64,000 nt of DNA, from positions 15,320,001 through 15,384,000 of the forward strand of contig OX419762.1 of assembly GCA_948567375.1 (NCBI GenBank), read 5' to 3'. This DNA comes from Lunularia cruciata (taxonomy: Eukaryota; Streptophyta; Marchantiopsida; Lunulariales; Lunulariaceae). The notes under the pieces were generated by a model. That model saw nothing but the letters and a program-made list of their open reading frames with translations. It did no database searches and was not told where the DNA came from. The translations under genes and the position numbers were made by a program. Of this stretch, positions 9,221-20,867 are shown one piece after another (position 1 is the stretch's first letter; each line of letters begins with the position of its first letter).

Positions 9221-11426
9221 GATTGTAAACGTGGATCTACGCCTTCATTTTAGCTGAGCAGTATTTGATCCACGACCCCTCAAGTTTTTGCATTCTGTTT
9301 TCTTGCTTTCAATGATGTACGTCTTTTTTCTGAACCCTTCATTTCTTTGTGATGACTTCCAGATCTTCCTTTTATCATAGAATATCATGCATTTAGTTGG
9401 GTAAGTGGTTCAGTGCCGTACTATTGCCCAGGTCCGTGCCCTTCAGAAATTAGAAGAACCGGAAATTAGCATGATCTCCGATCTTCTGGTTTGGGAGGTT
9501 TCGATCACTCGAGCAGGATCAGGGCTAAGGACGTTAGGTTTCTACCAAGTAAGCTCTACGAGCATCAAAGATTGCGTGTACTCAAAGAACTGAGGAATAT
9601 GCGCCGAGATCAGCTCACGTTTCGCAGATTGTGTAGCAAATACTAGTCCAGCTATTCTACAAATACTCATTCCTGTGCATTAAAACTTGGTCTTGTGATC
9701 TTTGACTGAGGCTCAGCACAGCACTGCATCTGTGCAACGGGGGTTACATCAATACTAGCACTGATAGAGTACGCAATAACCCTCCACTTCTTGAATTAAA
9801 GAACGACAAAATAAGTTTTCTTGGACGTGATCGGGAATGTTGAATCAAAAGAATTGATTTGGTTGCTTATCGGAGGACAAGAGTTTGATTTCTCTAAGTT
9901 ACTCGCAGCAGTTGCAACTCAAATAGCTCAGAGAGAAGTGGAGGCTGTCAGGCGAAACTTCTGAAAACGGACATGCACGACGCATGCACGCCCGCACAGG
10001 AAACATGTGCTGCAGATCTCCTGCACTTGCAATCGTGTTGAATGCCATGAAATACTTCTGAACCTTGCAGCATTCTCTTCAAAGTCTAGTAACAACGAGT
10101 AACTTTTTATCAACATCTCAGAAAATCCCAGTGGTGTTCAAATACTAATGCCAAGGGCAGAATAACAGCGCATGTAAACAGAGATTTAAATCTTGAAGGA
10201 CTATGACGTTAATAAAAGCTAGCAGTTGTGATCACGACTTGAAGTGATCTGTGAAGGTTTCATCGGCCGTCACGTGTGGTCCCGACTTGGTAAGATGTGT
10301 GTCAAGTGTAGGATTCTTATCACTGCGTGGAACCGGGACATGCGAAACAAGCTGCTGGAAATTAATATAGAGAAGTCTTCCAGGTCAAACTTCTCGTCTG
10401 ATCTATGTCCCATACACAAGTCTTTTTGCTTCTTCCAAACTCCTGACGTCAACCTTACTGTTTGTCAAATGAACTGGTTGTGGAATGCTCTAATGTTGGT
10501 AGTGTTGGCACCAGCGTTAACACTCAATATCATGGACTACGCTGGCGGCAATCAAGCTTGCACTTCGAAAGTGGCCTGGAGTGGCCGTCTGTTGAGGGAA
10601 GTTCTCGAACCGTCAGACTTTGGACATGGTTGTCCAAAAATGCTCTACAGTGAGCATCTAATTCCCCTATCTGCTTGTTGGAGAATAGGCCTGCCTGAAG
10701 CCAATCGAATTAATAAAAGAGTGTGCTACCCTGCCTCAATTCCCACATCCGTTCCCGTCAAATGACATGTAAGTATAGTAGAACGGAATGGTTGAAGACA
10801 CAATGATAGGAATCATTGTCAATATACGAAATCTAGAAGTCAAAGAGTGACAATCACCCCTCTCCTGAGTGTGCCCACCTATGCGATTCGTAGGGCATAC
10901 TCAACAAGCAAGCCAATCAAATCTATTCACATAGCTATAAGAATTGCAGAAGGACCCACCTATGGTTCCCGTTTTGGCCGGGGGCATGCCAAGTCTTCTA
11001 GTGGGCCAGCACGACCCTGAAACGAATTCTTGAAGCGAGAAGTCACATGCCGGTCAGTACTGATCCACGTCTACAGCCATTACTACAGTGGAGGATGTCC
11101 GGACTTCTGCATGCATGGTCTCCATGAATTTGAAGCCGGGCTAATTATTCTGTCCGATTGGATCTCCAAAACGTGTGCCGATCCATGTGCACTCTTCTCT
11201 TCTCCCGTCGTGAGTTGTCTTTGCCTCAGGAGACAGCAAACTCTTAGGGTGGGGGTGTGGTGCGGAATACTCGAACCCCTCTGTGGCGATCCATGTGAGT
11301 CGTCACACACTCAATTACATCTGGTGTCGACTTCCTTACCCTTCGCTATTGTCGCCATATGTAATTTTCCCTTCGCTTATATTTCTTAAATTGTTGCCAA
11401 AATTTTAAGGTCTCGAAGCCGCACGT
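9221..11426. other. Island sequence without a supported gene
   Basis: Open frames here (for example 10244-10765 plus and 11030-11389 plus) begin only at GTG or TTG, have no recognisable domain and mixed composition, so I do not call them. A small perfect inverted repeat ACAATGAT/ATCATTGT with a 4-base loop is at about 10801-10820. Confidence 0.4.
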
Positions 11427-11525
11427 AGTCATCTCGAATAGACGCAAGGGATGATCATGGTGAAATATACACCCAAACAGGTCCGGGTTCGAAAGTCATT
11501 GAGACTCCGATCTCATTAATTAACT
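11427..11525 (+). repeat. Copy 1 of an inverted dispersed repeat with Pol III-like boxes
   Basis: This about 100-bp stretch is similar to the reverse complement of 11917-12016. Shared blocks include CATCTCGA, GATCATGGTGA and TTGAGACTCC. Copy 1 has an imperfect A-box (TGATCATGGTG, 11452-11462) and a good B-box core (GGTTCGAA, 11486-11493), so it may be a tRNA-derived SINE remnant. The box spacing is shorter than in most tRNA genes, so a plain inverted duplication is equally possible. Confidence 0.4.
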
Positions 11526-11545
11526 ACAAAGTACACTGTAGTTAA
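11521..11545. repeat. Short hairpin TAACTAC / GTAGTTA
   Basis: TAACTAC and GTAGTTA face each other around an 11-base loop just after repeat copy 1. It could be a terminal structure of that repeat or chance. Confidence 0.35.
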
Positions 11546-11916
11546 TAATCATGAGCACAATTTCCCGAATTTTCAGGATGGAGGTGCATGTTGGGTACAA
11601 CGTATCTATACATTCATATGTGACTTGCAGCATGAGGAAGTTGATACTTACATTACTCAGGAGGAGCTGAGAATATTAATCATCAGCTCCTCGTCTTCCA
11701 ATCAGACTACAGTAAAAGCTCAAAGACGAACAGCTGCTGTAGATAACAACCACGGAGCTATTTATCCCCGGTTCCATATCTGCAGTAGTAGCGATTCAAC
11801 TCCGGGTGAAGTACTTTCCTCAAGCCCCGGGTGTATATATGCAGAATATCGATTGGCCTGGGGTGAAGTACTTTGACTAGTTGATTAATTAGAGATCATC
11901 AATCAAATTAGTTTAA

Positions 11917-12016
11917 CCAATGAGATTGGAGTCTCAACGATTTGCGGATCCGGATCTCTTGGATGGATACATCACCATGATCCTCCTTTGCGTCTACTTT
12001 ACTCGAGATGATTATG
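11917..12016 (-). repeat. Copy 2 of the inverted dispersed repeat
   Basis: On the minus strand this matches copy 1 at 11427-11525 over CATCTCGA, GGATCATGGTGA and TTGAGACTCCAATCTC. Its B-box is worn (GGATCCGCAAA). The two copies enclose about 390 bp with no recognisable gene. Confidence 0.4.
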
Positions 12017-12926
12017 TATGAATTTGAGATATGATACCCACCCGGAGCCGTCCTCATTCCACAATCGGAGCGCAAAGAAGTCGACTTGTATGCACCCGAT
12101 GCAAATCTAATTCAGTGTGAGCAAACGGAAACTAAACATTTAATGTGTACGTTGAAGGGTAGCCTAATGAGGGAGAAATTCTCAGTTATGAATCCAGCAA
12201 AAGTGAATTCTGTAAGTGGAATTTGGAAACAGGTCTTAAGTAGGAAAGAACTGTGTGCATATGCCCGAAAGGCGACATTCAAGAGTGCTGTTCCTGTAGT
12301 GGTCTTTCAAAAAGATACTGGAAATCAAATAATGATACATGCACAGGGTCCACTCCACTGCAATACTGATGTTGTGCTTGTTCTCAATGTCGTGCCCGAT
12401 GCGGCTCTGCTCGAAGATTCTTGAATGGGAGTCTGCAGGTAGCGAGCAGAGGTATACGCAGCAAGGGAAGGTCGGCACCTGATGCGGGCCGCAGACGACG
12501 GCTATGGAGGACCGAGCCATGATGGTCCTGCGCGCCGTCAAGAAGGTTGCATGCGGCCTAACGTGAACCAAGGGCGGTCCGGATGGCGAGGAGGTGGAAC
12601 CAGTCCAAATCGAAACGACTGATAAACGATAGTCTATGCAGCCCGGACAGAAGCGGTCATTGATTGGAGAGATTTGCTGCCACCGAGCAGAGAAGAAGAC
12701 AGATTCGGTCGTAAGGCACATAGACATAGGACACCAGGAGTAGTGACAGTAGTTATGGAACAGAAAACGTAGACTTTTGGTCGAGATGGTGCACTAGAAG
12801 TTAATGTAGACAGCCGAGAAGACCGGTCGGTGATTTAGGATAGACAGCTGATGAATTGATTGATGAGCAGCTTTGAGCTCGTTAGAATTTAGATCTAAAT
12901 CCGGCGTTTGTATCATTTCGGAAAAC
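12017..12926. other. Upstream region of the fucosyltransferase-like gene
   Basis: No gene is supported. Two short upstream ATGs lie at 12850 and 12862 before the start at 12927, each closed by a stop within nine codons; if transcribed they could dampen translation. No clear TATA box was seen in the last 150 bases. Overlapping frames at 12086-12424 plus and 12236-12727 minus have no recognisable domain. Confidence 0.4.
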
Positions 12927-15220
12927 ATGAAGCTCGTTCGTAGCTTAGCACTGTCGATCTTTGTTGCAGTAGTAATGATATGTGGAGTTTCAGTTTTCAT
13001 CTCAAGCAATTTAGATTTCCCTCCCATGTTCTTAGCAAGAGGTTATTGGACGAATATGGGTGATGCTGGGTCGTATGAGAGCAGGCAAGCAGCTTTGGTC
13101 CAATCACAAACTTGTAAGTGGACCTCAATTGCGTGCAGTCGTGCATATTTGAAGTTCAGTTCAGAACTTCGAGAACTTGTGTTAATATTCGTACATTATT
13201 ACTGCCACAAAATTGCTACAGTTAAACTCCAAAGACAATGTTCCATCATTAATTTTGTTCGATTGTGCGGGGGAGAAGAAAGAATTGAAAGGATCAGTAC
13301 TTTGTACTTGCAAATATTAGTGAGTTTGAAAAGGACTTTTGCATTTCCTTGACCAATCTAAATAGCATGGTTGTACGCTGGATGGAACAGGGCCGCACAG
13401 CAGTTTGCTGGAAGCGAGTAGAAATTTTCTAGATTGGAGGGAACGATCGTCCGAGTGGTGGAGAAACAATTTGCTGAATCCACAGGACCCGAATTGGGAA
13501 GGAAGACACAGGTTACATGACTCGCTTAAGGATGGAACTGTTTGGTATGATGAGACGTTGGAGAAGTACTTCATTACAAAGCTGGAAACTCATCAATTTC
13601 CGGAAGAATGCACCGATCATCACTGGATTGCACACCGGACCCATGACTCAGGTAAAATCTTTGATTCTTGTTCTCACTATTTCCGCATCTGAATTAAATG
13701 TAACGGATACCGTCCAGAATTTTGCGCAAGTTGAATTAATTTGTTCTCGTAATTAAATCAATTGGTTTTGAAAGAAAGATGGATGTGCAACATCCACGAC
13801 GTCGTCAACGGGAAACGATATGGAGATAGGTACCGAATGACTAACTTCAAAGATAGAGGCAAATTCTAAGACGGGTGTGGCTGGTTAAAACTTGCAGGTT
13901 TGCTATCATGTACGCATATTTTCATTCCTGTTCTTTTGATGGGACTTCTGAAAGGGGATGGCTATACAGTGGTGCCCATCGGAAGACCACCAGGAAAATC
14001 CGACCTACCGACTTTTGACGGATGCGGTGGTCGAGAAGAAATGCACATTGGATGCTTCTTTAATGTGACTAGTTGCAGAGTCAAAGATGATGCTGCCAGA
14101 TATGAGATTATGGAGAATGAGAGTAGACTGAACGTAACCGGAAGAAAATGGGATTCGCTCTGGTACGACAACACCACACAACCAGGAGGGATGACAATCT
14201 TGAGAAGTTTTATGTACAGATATGACGCACAATCTCACAATGATGCTTGGAGAAGACCGAAGCATGTACTGTGGCGGGAACTGCGTAAGAACGGAGAGGC
14301 CGGAGTACACAATAGAACTGCAAGGGCTATGGATAAACTTCGTGATTCCCAAATTGATTTCGCGCTTCATGGTATGTTGAGCCAATGGATGATGCGACAA
14401 ACTTCTCTCCGCGTGAAGCAAATTGCGAACAAGATTATGGCAAGATATGCAGACGAGGACGGTCGTCCACTGTGGATGCCACCGGTTCTTGCCCTCCACG
14501 TTCGACAGACAGATAAAAAAGTGAGGCAACGGAGAAAATTTCCTAACTTTGTGAAGCAACATACCAGATGCATATACGTGGTGCATATAATTTTCGTGTG
14601 CAGATATTTCGTTTCCAGGATTTCAACTGACGAGAAAAGGATTTCATTCTGCTTGGCTTGAAGAAGCGAGTACGCCGTTATTCATTTCTAGGTGTGCAGC
14701 TCCTCACAAGAGCTTTGTTTGGATTGTATTGCAGTGGGAAGATCCATACTTCCAAAAACATAAGAAGTACAGGAGTGTGGATGATTACATCGATCAGATG
14801 AGGGCTATGGAGGAGCAGTACAATTTTAGATGGGAATCGCTGTTCATCATCTCCGACTCGGGCAGTGCAATTCAGTCTCTGGCACAAGCTCTCAACAACG
14901 TCACAGGTCTCCCAGATTCTATGAACGGAGAGGAGGGGAAACGATTTATCATGTACGATTGGATATACGACAACGCTATGATTGAAAGACTAGGAGGCCA
15001 TACTCACATTCCCTCAGCGATGAAATTTTCTGCACAAGAGCATTTCCTCGCAACCTTATATATCATCTCAAAAATTGCAGACTACGCCATTGTTCAATAT
15101 AGTTCAAATGTAGGAAGATTTCTGAGTGAACTGATTGGTGGAAGACACAGATTAGCAAGCCCAGATCCAGTGGGACCCAATGCCTTTTCAGTAGATGTTT
15201 TCTGGATACATAATAGATGA
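12927..15220 (+). CDS. Fucosyltransferase-like type II membrane protein (GT23/FUT8-like), four exons
   Basis: I reconstruct exons 12927-13113, 13391-13651, 13898-14520 and 14735-15220. All three introns (277, 246 and 214 nt) are GT-AG and all phases match, giving 518 residues and a TGA stop. The start is the ATG at 12927; the in-frame extension upstream has only TTG. Residues 7-27 form a hydrophobic signal anchor after a short basic tail (MKLVRS), so the enzyme should sit in the Golgi with its catalytic part in the lumen. HVRQTDK at 350-356 matches the donor-binding HVRRTDK of animal FUT8, with the second Arg changed to Gln. FIISDSG (394-400) and YSSNVGRFLSEL (479-490) match the later GDP-fucose-fold motifs. 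A CFFNVTSC segment (202-209) suggests a disulfide, and several N-x-S/T sites are present. The SH3 domain of animal FUT8 is absent. The family's known reaction is alpha-1,6-fucosylation of N-glycan cores; the acceptor here is unknown. Confidence 0.85.
13114..13390 (+). other. Intron 1 of the fucosyltransferase-like gene
   Basis: The donor is GTAAGTG and the acceptor GGAACAG. It is a phase 1 intron that splits a Trp codon. Other nearby AG acceptors bring an immediate stop, which supports this choice. Confidence 0.8.
13652..13897 (+). other. Intron 2 of the fucosyltransferase-like gene
   Basis: The donor is GTAAAAT and the acceptor CTTGCAG. It is a phase 1 intron that splits a Gly codon just before the LLSCTHIF segment. 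Confidence 0.8.
14521..14734 (+). other. Intron 3 of the fucosyltransferase-like gene
   Basis: The donor is GTGAGG and the acceptor ATTGCAG, phase 0. Splicing joins HVRQTDKK directly to WEDPYF, the same order as in FUT8, where HVRRTDK is followed by a loop and a helix. Reading through would end in an unrelated tail with a stop at 14659-14661. Confidence 0.8.
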
Positions 15221-15785
15221 TGAGCTCCTCTCTTACTTCTTCGGCTTTGTTAAGGACATCGCCCAGATTGAGCACGCATTTTTCCACAGAGTAATCTTTA
15301 GTTAAAACTAGAATCAAGAGAACAAGAACCATAGAAACCTGTACATGTACATAAAGCGGAGAAGAAGTAGTGGTCACGTTTATGGATCCTGAATTGATAC
15401 CCTTTACTCGATAATGTAGTAGGGAAATTAGATCTAGACTTGGTCTTCTACACCATAGTTTGCCTTGCGGGGAGTAGCTCTGTGTCGGCGTGTCGTATGT
15501 CGCTAGCCAATCTGACAAATAATTTGATCTTGCTGTACAGTAAGTGTAGTCAGAGAGAAAGCTTTGAAAGTCTCCATACTTATATACACTTGTTAGGGGT
15601 GTCATGAAAAAAATGAGAGTTGCTAGAACTTGGTTGTCCCTGCGTACAACAAAATTGCGCTTTCTGATGAAATATTTCCTGGCAGGAGTACATTACCTGT
15701 ACATCTTGGAATCCGTTCAGGCCACCATCAACCAGAACTAAAGCTATGTAGTGATAGTTTTCCGGAGTGAACCGAACTCACGCAC

Positions 15786-15791
15786 AATAAA
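15786..15791 (+). terminator. Possible polyadenylation signal AATAAA
   Basis: AATAAA lies about 565 bases after the stop of the fucosyltransferase-like gene. No closer canonical signal was noticed. Plant signals are loose, so this is only a candidate. Confidence 0.3.
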
Positions 15792-18700
15792 TCTCAAGCT
15801 TTTTGTTTATGTAATGAGTTTGAAAACAGAATCTAGTTCTGGTGCATGTACATTAAAATCCTCTGTTTGAGCTACCCCTGAAGATTTCTGATGAAGTTAA
15901 CGGTGAAAGTACTGTAATCCTGAGCATATTTCAGGTTCTAAACCGAGTAATATCTGCTTCTTAAGTGAACGTTTTCTACTAGAGTTTGCTACGTGAATCA
16001 TCTGATACGCATTGAATTCACTTGTCCTCTCCCAATCTTTCCGGATATTACACTAATTAGTTGAGCACTGAAAGAGAAATCATAGAAGTTCAGTTCCATG
16101 ACTGCGGCGGCCACAATTAATTAATCTGTCAGCTTTTCTTTGAATGATCTCTTCACGCGCACTGTTGTGCTTCAACCCTGGGTAACGATTGAATTGTTAA
16201 TAGCAGACGGATAGTTAGAGCCTGAATGAATTTGGAGAAGAGTGGCCGTTGACTTACTTCCACTAATCGCACCGAGGCATTGACTTCGTTGTATGTGCAC
16301 ATAGAAGACCATTCGCGCCTTCCGACACCAACACTACTCTTCTAAGACATGCCTACGCTGACTCATGGAGGTCGAGTTCAAATGACGATGCGCACACATG
16401 GTATGAGTATGTGATCCTGAATTGCTTCCATGTTATGCGAATCGGCGAACATGCTGATCGGGATTTTCTCAATTTGGAGCCAGGATACCTGTCTACCTGG
16501 ACACCAAGTGTTCAAAGCTCCTAGTAATGTTCAGGATATGCCCATCATCACCGGCACACTGGGTGCCTGCAAAGGATGCTTCGAATTCGAACTCTGTATG
16601 ATTCATGACTAGTCATGCGCGTTTATCGATATATTCATGTTCAAGACGGACTGTTAAGAATATTTAGTGGCTGGATCGTACTCGCATCAAGTGTGCTCCT
16701 TATAGTTGTCTTGTTATCGAGCGACACTTGCCCCAACGATCCGATCCCTGTATGCTCCAACAACACAGTTCCCCAGCTATAGGCTCTCGAAGGTACTTCT
16801 CTGAAGACTGACTGAAGCAAATTAGAGTACACAGCACGAGAACTGGCGACAAAAGTGGGTGATTGAGAGAAAGCTGTCTAAAGCTTCACGTGACAACCAT
16901 ATGATTCATCTTCGTAACCAGGCATAGTAATAGGCTGAAAGTTTCTCTGCACCGAATGTTACTACTATCTGTAAGAAACGGAGATCCTTAGGTAGGCTGT
17001 GTGAGAAGTTTGCTAGGGTTGGTTCATACGGAATTGCCCATTACAAGCTTCTGTATGAAAAGGTTTGATGGTATGATTCGTACTCTTTCCGGCCGCAATG
17101 ATTGTACACCTACATACGCCCTACATCTCAAAACTCCATGTTAGCATGTGTTTTGGAGAAACGGAACCCGTCTCCATATATGAATGTGGAGGGAGTCTGT
17201 CACTTTCAGCTTTCGTCCAACCAACGTACATATCCAATGAGAGTAAATTAAACAATAATCGCTTGTCAATTAGTCCATGAGCGCGTGGAAGTAGTTAAGG
17301 AGTTTCTCCATTTTTTTCTGCTTTATTGTTTAAAGCAAGTAGTAGTTAGTAGATAGTAGTAGTAGTTAGTAGATATACAAATATTTATCATAATTTTTAC
17401 TGCGTTTATATAGAGTTTAAATTTATGTAATATAGGTTAAAAAAATCTCTTTAAAATAAGCACTAAACTAGCAAGGTGTTTACAGAAATAAAACTTGGAT
17501 AAAATAACCATCTAGATCATAAAAGGGAGGAACAAATATCAAAGGTAAACACAAACGTATATTTGTACATTGTGTGCTTAATTAGGAGATGGAAGATAAG
17601 ACAATGATGTAAAAGTAGAAATTTTTCTAATAATGAGAATAAAAGTAGAGTCTTTCTAGGCTATAATGAGTATCTGTGTTTTCCAATTTAAGAGAACCAA
17701 GAGAATAAATGAACAATAAAGACTCAATAAACTTCAATAAAGTTTGGAACCCTGCAATAAAATAATAAAGCGTGCTTCCAAAAATTATTTATTGATACTC
17801 TAATCTATTACTACAATATATAAATTTGTATTTGTATAAATACATCTTTCAAGAATACATCTAGAAAAGAGGAGCATTCTTCGAGATGAGTGACTATGAA
17901 TTTAGTTAATATCAAGCACCCTAATCAAGCGTTATAAAAATGGTGGAGTTCTAATTTAGTTAGTGATGGTAACGAAGAACAAGTTCATTCTCAACAATGT
18001 AGAAAGACTCGAATACGTAACGTTGTAATGAGAAATAACCGGAAGAAGACTATCCGTATTACTTTTGTCATATCTAATGTTCATATGGTAGAGTTTCGAA
18101 TAATTACATTCTCGACATTCGCTATTGAGGTCTTTGGAATTATTTCGGTTTCTTATAGTAGTTTTGGAGATCCCTAAACTCGTACCTTGTGTTTAATCCA
18201 GATTTCCAAATTGAGGCTTAGTCCTATTTTACCTCTTGCCTTGCTATGGTCTTGTTATTTTCCTTTGTCATCCTAACCGGGTCTTCTTTTTCGACGATTT
18301 CCAAAATCTCCAGAGGGTATTTAACCTTGTAGTATGTTGTTTGTGGGGAGTTTATATGTCCTTCCCGCATGGTTCATACTTCTCTCTTTGCACACAAAAT
18401 TGCATCAATTATCTTGCAGTTTTGGATTTGAAGTTGAATTGCCTCATGCACCCAATGTAAAAAGAGATTATATCAAAAGCCTAGGTGGTGGATTTGTCTG
18501 GTCTGGCATGATATAACGACTTAGATTTACCTTTCAATTGCACACCACTAATTGCATCCGATGTATTAGTACATTCTTCATGAATCTAACACGAAAACAA
18601 AGAAACGAAACCATCCTGTTTTATGAATCTTCTAAGTCCAAAAGAAGCCACCTTCCCACACAGCCCTCGTGGTATGTTTCAACCTGCGTCACCTGGAGTT

Positions 18701-19530
18701 ATATGGAGCCTCCGTGAAGTTAACGAACTAGAACGCTTCCTTCATGGAAATTGAATGTCGAGAGATACAGCGATATGGATGTTCCATTGCAACATTTAAG
18801 AACATTTACGGTTATCCTAGACTACATCAAGGTGATTGGCGTAAACATTTTACGTATATTCTAAAAAATTTCAAAGGGAAAAGTAAACAGCACAGAAAGC
18901 TAATTTATGAGAGTTCTGAGAAGCTTATTTCCTTTTTCGGTTCAGTCTCGGATTGTCAAATTCTAGATTATTATTCATCTATCCTTATATAGGTTAACTC
19001 AAAATAGATAATTCAGTAACATCAGTAGTACTTTCCCATATGATTTCTTTACTTTCTATCAGCTCGAAATTGAATATAATGATCAACATTTGCATTTAAA
19101 GAAGTAGATTCAATCCAAAACCGCTCAACTAAAAGATAACAATGGAATCTATTTGTGATTAATATGTGACTATAAAGATACGATCACTTTATCAAACAGT
19201 CCATGAAATGTATGATTGACAAATCACTTTCATCAGCAAGAATGTTTTGTTATGACATCTTAATATGACATTTCTTTTCACTCAATTGCTCTTTCTTTTG
19301 CTTCTAATTTTTATATTACTATACAAAAATCTTGATCAAAGTAGGTCTTTAAGCATACTAAAACAACAAAAAATAATAGGATGTAGATTCTTTTAGAAAT
19401 TTGAAATATAATTACACTCATACCTCAAATTATACTTTTGGATCATTTACAAGATCTAGAAGATTTTGACCAAATTCATCACAAATTTAATTTAAAATCT
19501 TTACTAAAATAACTTTCAATATATTCTTAA
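15792..19530. other. Intergenic island sequence
   Basis: I see no recognisable gene. ATG-started frames of 60 to 82 codons at 16430-16612 and 18744-18992 show no known domain and are most likely chance. From about 17300 the sequence becomes more AT-rich. Confidence 0.4.
17336..17378. repeat. TAG-type microsatellite
   Basis: Interrupted runs of AGTAGT and TTAGTAGATA repeat over about 43 bases. Confidence 0.7.
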
Positions 19531-19690
19531 CTATTTCATTAAACATGGAATGGGCATTCAACTTCTAATATGTAGTACTGACATTCATTATATATTTACA
19601 TATTTGACTAAACATGGAATGGGGATTCAACTTTCAATAAGTACTTACATATTCAATTAAACATGGAACGGGGTTTCAAATACTATGATG
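19531..19690. repeat. Three diverged copies of a repeat around AAACATGGAAYGGG
   Basis: TTAAACATGGAATGGGCATTCAA-like blocks begin near 19541, 19610 and 19659, each followed by a CAACTTTCAATA-type or TTTCAAATAC stretch. Spacing is 69 then 49 bases, so it is an irregular tandem repeat. Confidence 0.7.
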
Positions 19691-19744
19691 GAAACAAATT
19701 CCAAAAGAATTCTACTTTGCCCATGACTCGAATGTACATACCAT

Positions 19745-19896
19745 AATTTACTGTGATAACTACACTATATCACCAGAAGCTCAATTTACTGTGATAACAA
19801 AGTAAATCACGTATTCTACCAGTTACTTCGATAACAGCAATGCATCACAATGAGCGCAATTCACTGTGATAACAAAGCAAATCAGATATTTTCCAC
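19745..19896. repeat. Four tandem copies of a 38-bp repeat with inner GTGAT/ATCAC dyads
   Basis: Copies begin at about 19745, 19783, 19820 and 19858 (periods 38, 37 and 38). Each carries AATTTACTGTGATAAC or a variant and ends with an AATCAC-like block, so most units hold a short inverted repeat GTGAT...ATCAC. No gene overlaps. It could bind a dimeric regulator or be a minisatellite. Confidence 0.7.
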
Positions 19897-19928
19897 AATC
19901 GGCGAAATTAAACTTATATGGTCATTAA

Positions 19929-20165
19929 ATGATTTGTAACGAATTTGATTATGCAACACCAACTTATTATAATATTATTGAATATCGACTACATGCATCC
20001 GAAAAACTTTCACCGGTGACCATCACAGTCCTCCCATTTGGTTACTATCGACCAAATGCTTCTCGACTATTCTTGCTTACGGATTTTTTCTTCCAATTGG
20101 AAATTGACGGATCAGAGGCTTGGTCCGCAAGTGATATGCGACTCATACTGAATCAAATGGAATAG
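19929..20165 (+). CDS. Unidentified ORF, 78 residues, doubtful
   Basis: The ATG at 19929 opens 78 codons with a fairly mixed amino-acid content (includes VTITVLPFGYY and DGSEAWSASDMR). No family is recognised, no splice context is obvious, and it may be a chance frame next to a minisatellite. Confidence 0.15.
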   Translation: MICNEFDYATPTYYNIIEYRLHASEKLSPVTITVLPFGYYRPNASRLFLLTDFFFQLEIDGSEAWSASDMRLILNQME

Positions 20166-20819
20166 AAAATGCACGTGTGATCTGTTTACATCTGTGTCGA
20201 AAAGTTATGAGTTCTAGACCAACCCTTCAAGACGTGAAATAACCTTCCTTCTATGGGACAATACTCACTTCTGAACGGACCATGAAAAGAATAGATCGTA
20301 TTTGACACCAACGACTAGTTCGCAGTCATTGTCCGTTGTACTCGAAGTTATGGAGAATACTTTTCACTGACATCTCTACAGAAATCTATCGTGAAAGCTC
20401 ATATCACTAACTGTAGCTTCTGATATGAAATGTTCACATTCTGCTACAGAATCCTAAGAGCGTTGTTACAAATTATTGAATCCAAAGCCCATTTCATTGT
20501 CACAAACTATTTAATACAATCAAAACTGTTTCAGTCAGCTTTATATTAGGACTGGACTATGACCAAGAACCTAAGTCTTTGGTGTAACTCGCGACCGCCA
20601 TCGATGAATGCTTGGACTCTATATTCTTATTTATGATCTGACCAAAACACGGCACTCATGGTTTTAAAGTCATCTTAACGTAAGTACCACTTGGAATCCT
20701 ACACAGTGGTACTCTGCTCCTGGGTTTATTTTACTTATGGTCGTAACGGCAGCTCCGTCGAAGATGACCCGCAACGTCAAATTCGTTGGGTTCCCGAGTT
20801 TATTGCGCCTCGTTCCTAA

Positions 20820-20840
20820 GGAACTTGATTATTCATCCAG
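20820..20840 (-). terminator. Possible 3' end signal of the MACPF gene
   Basis: The minus strand reads GATGAATAATCAAG about 35 bases past the stop codon. AATAAT is an accepted plant variant of the polyadenylation signal. The support is weak. Confidence 0.3.
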
Positions 20841-20867
20841 TGCTTGAAGGTAGCTGAATTGCCTCCT

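Noticed and set aside
10244-10765. 173-codon plus-strand frame
   Set aside because: It begins at GTG, has no recognisable motif and no splice context.
11452-11493. A functional tRNA gene
   Set aside because: A- and B-box-like motifs are present, but no cloverleaf with acceptor and anticodon stems can be formed.
12236-12727. 163-codon minus-strand frame
   Set aside because: It has no domain and unusual amino-acid content, and a competing plus-strand frame (12086-12424) starts only at TTG. Neither is supported.
12873-12926. Upstream extension of the fucosyltransferase-like ORF
   Set aside because: The extension begins at TTG. The ATG at 12927 places a short basic tail before the membrane anchor, as expected for a Golgi enzyme.
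14005-14586. 193-codon minus-strand frame
   Set aside because: It lies antisense to exon 3 of the fucosyltransferase-like gene and has no recognisable domain; long antisense frames are common opposite coding exons.
15063-15605. 180-codon minus-strand frame with an ATG
   Set aside because: It overlaps exon 4 of the fucosyltransferase-like gene in antisense and matches no family. The hydrophobic patch is not convincing.
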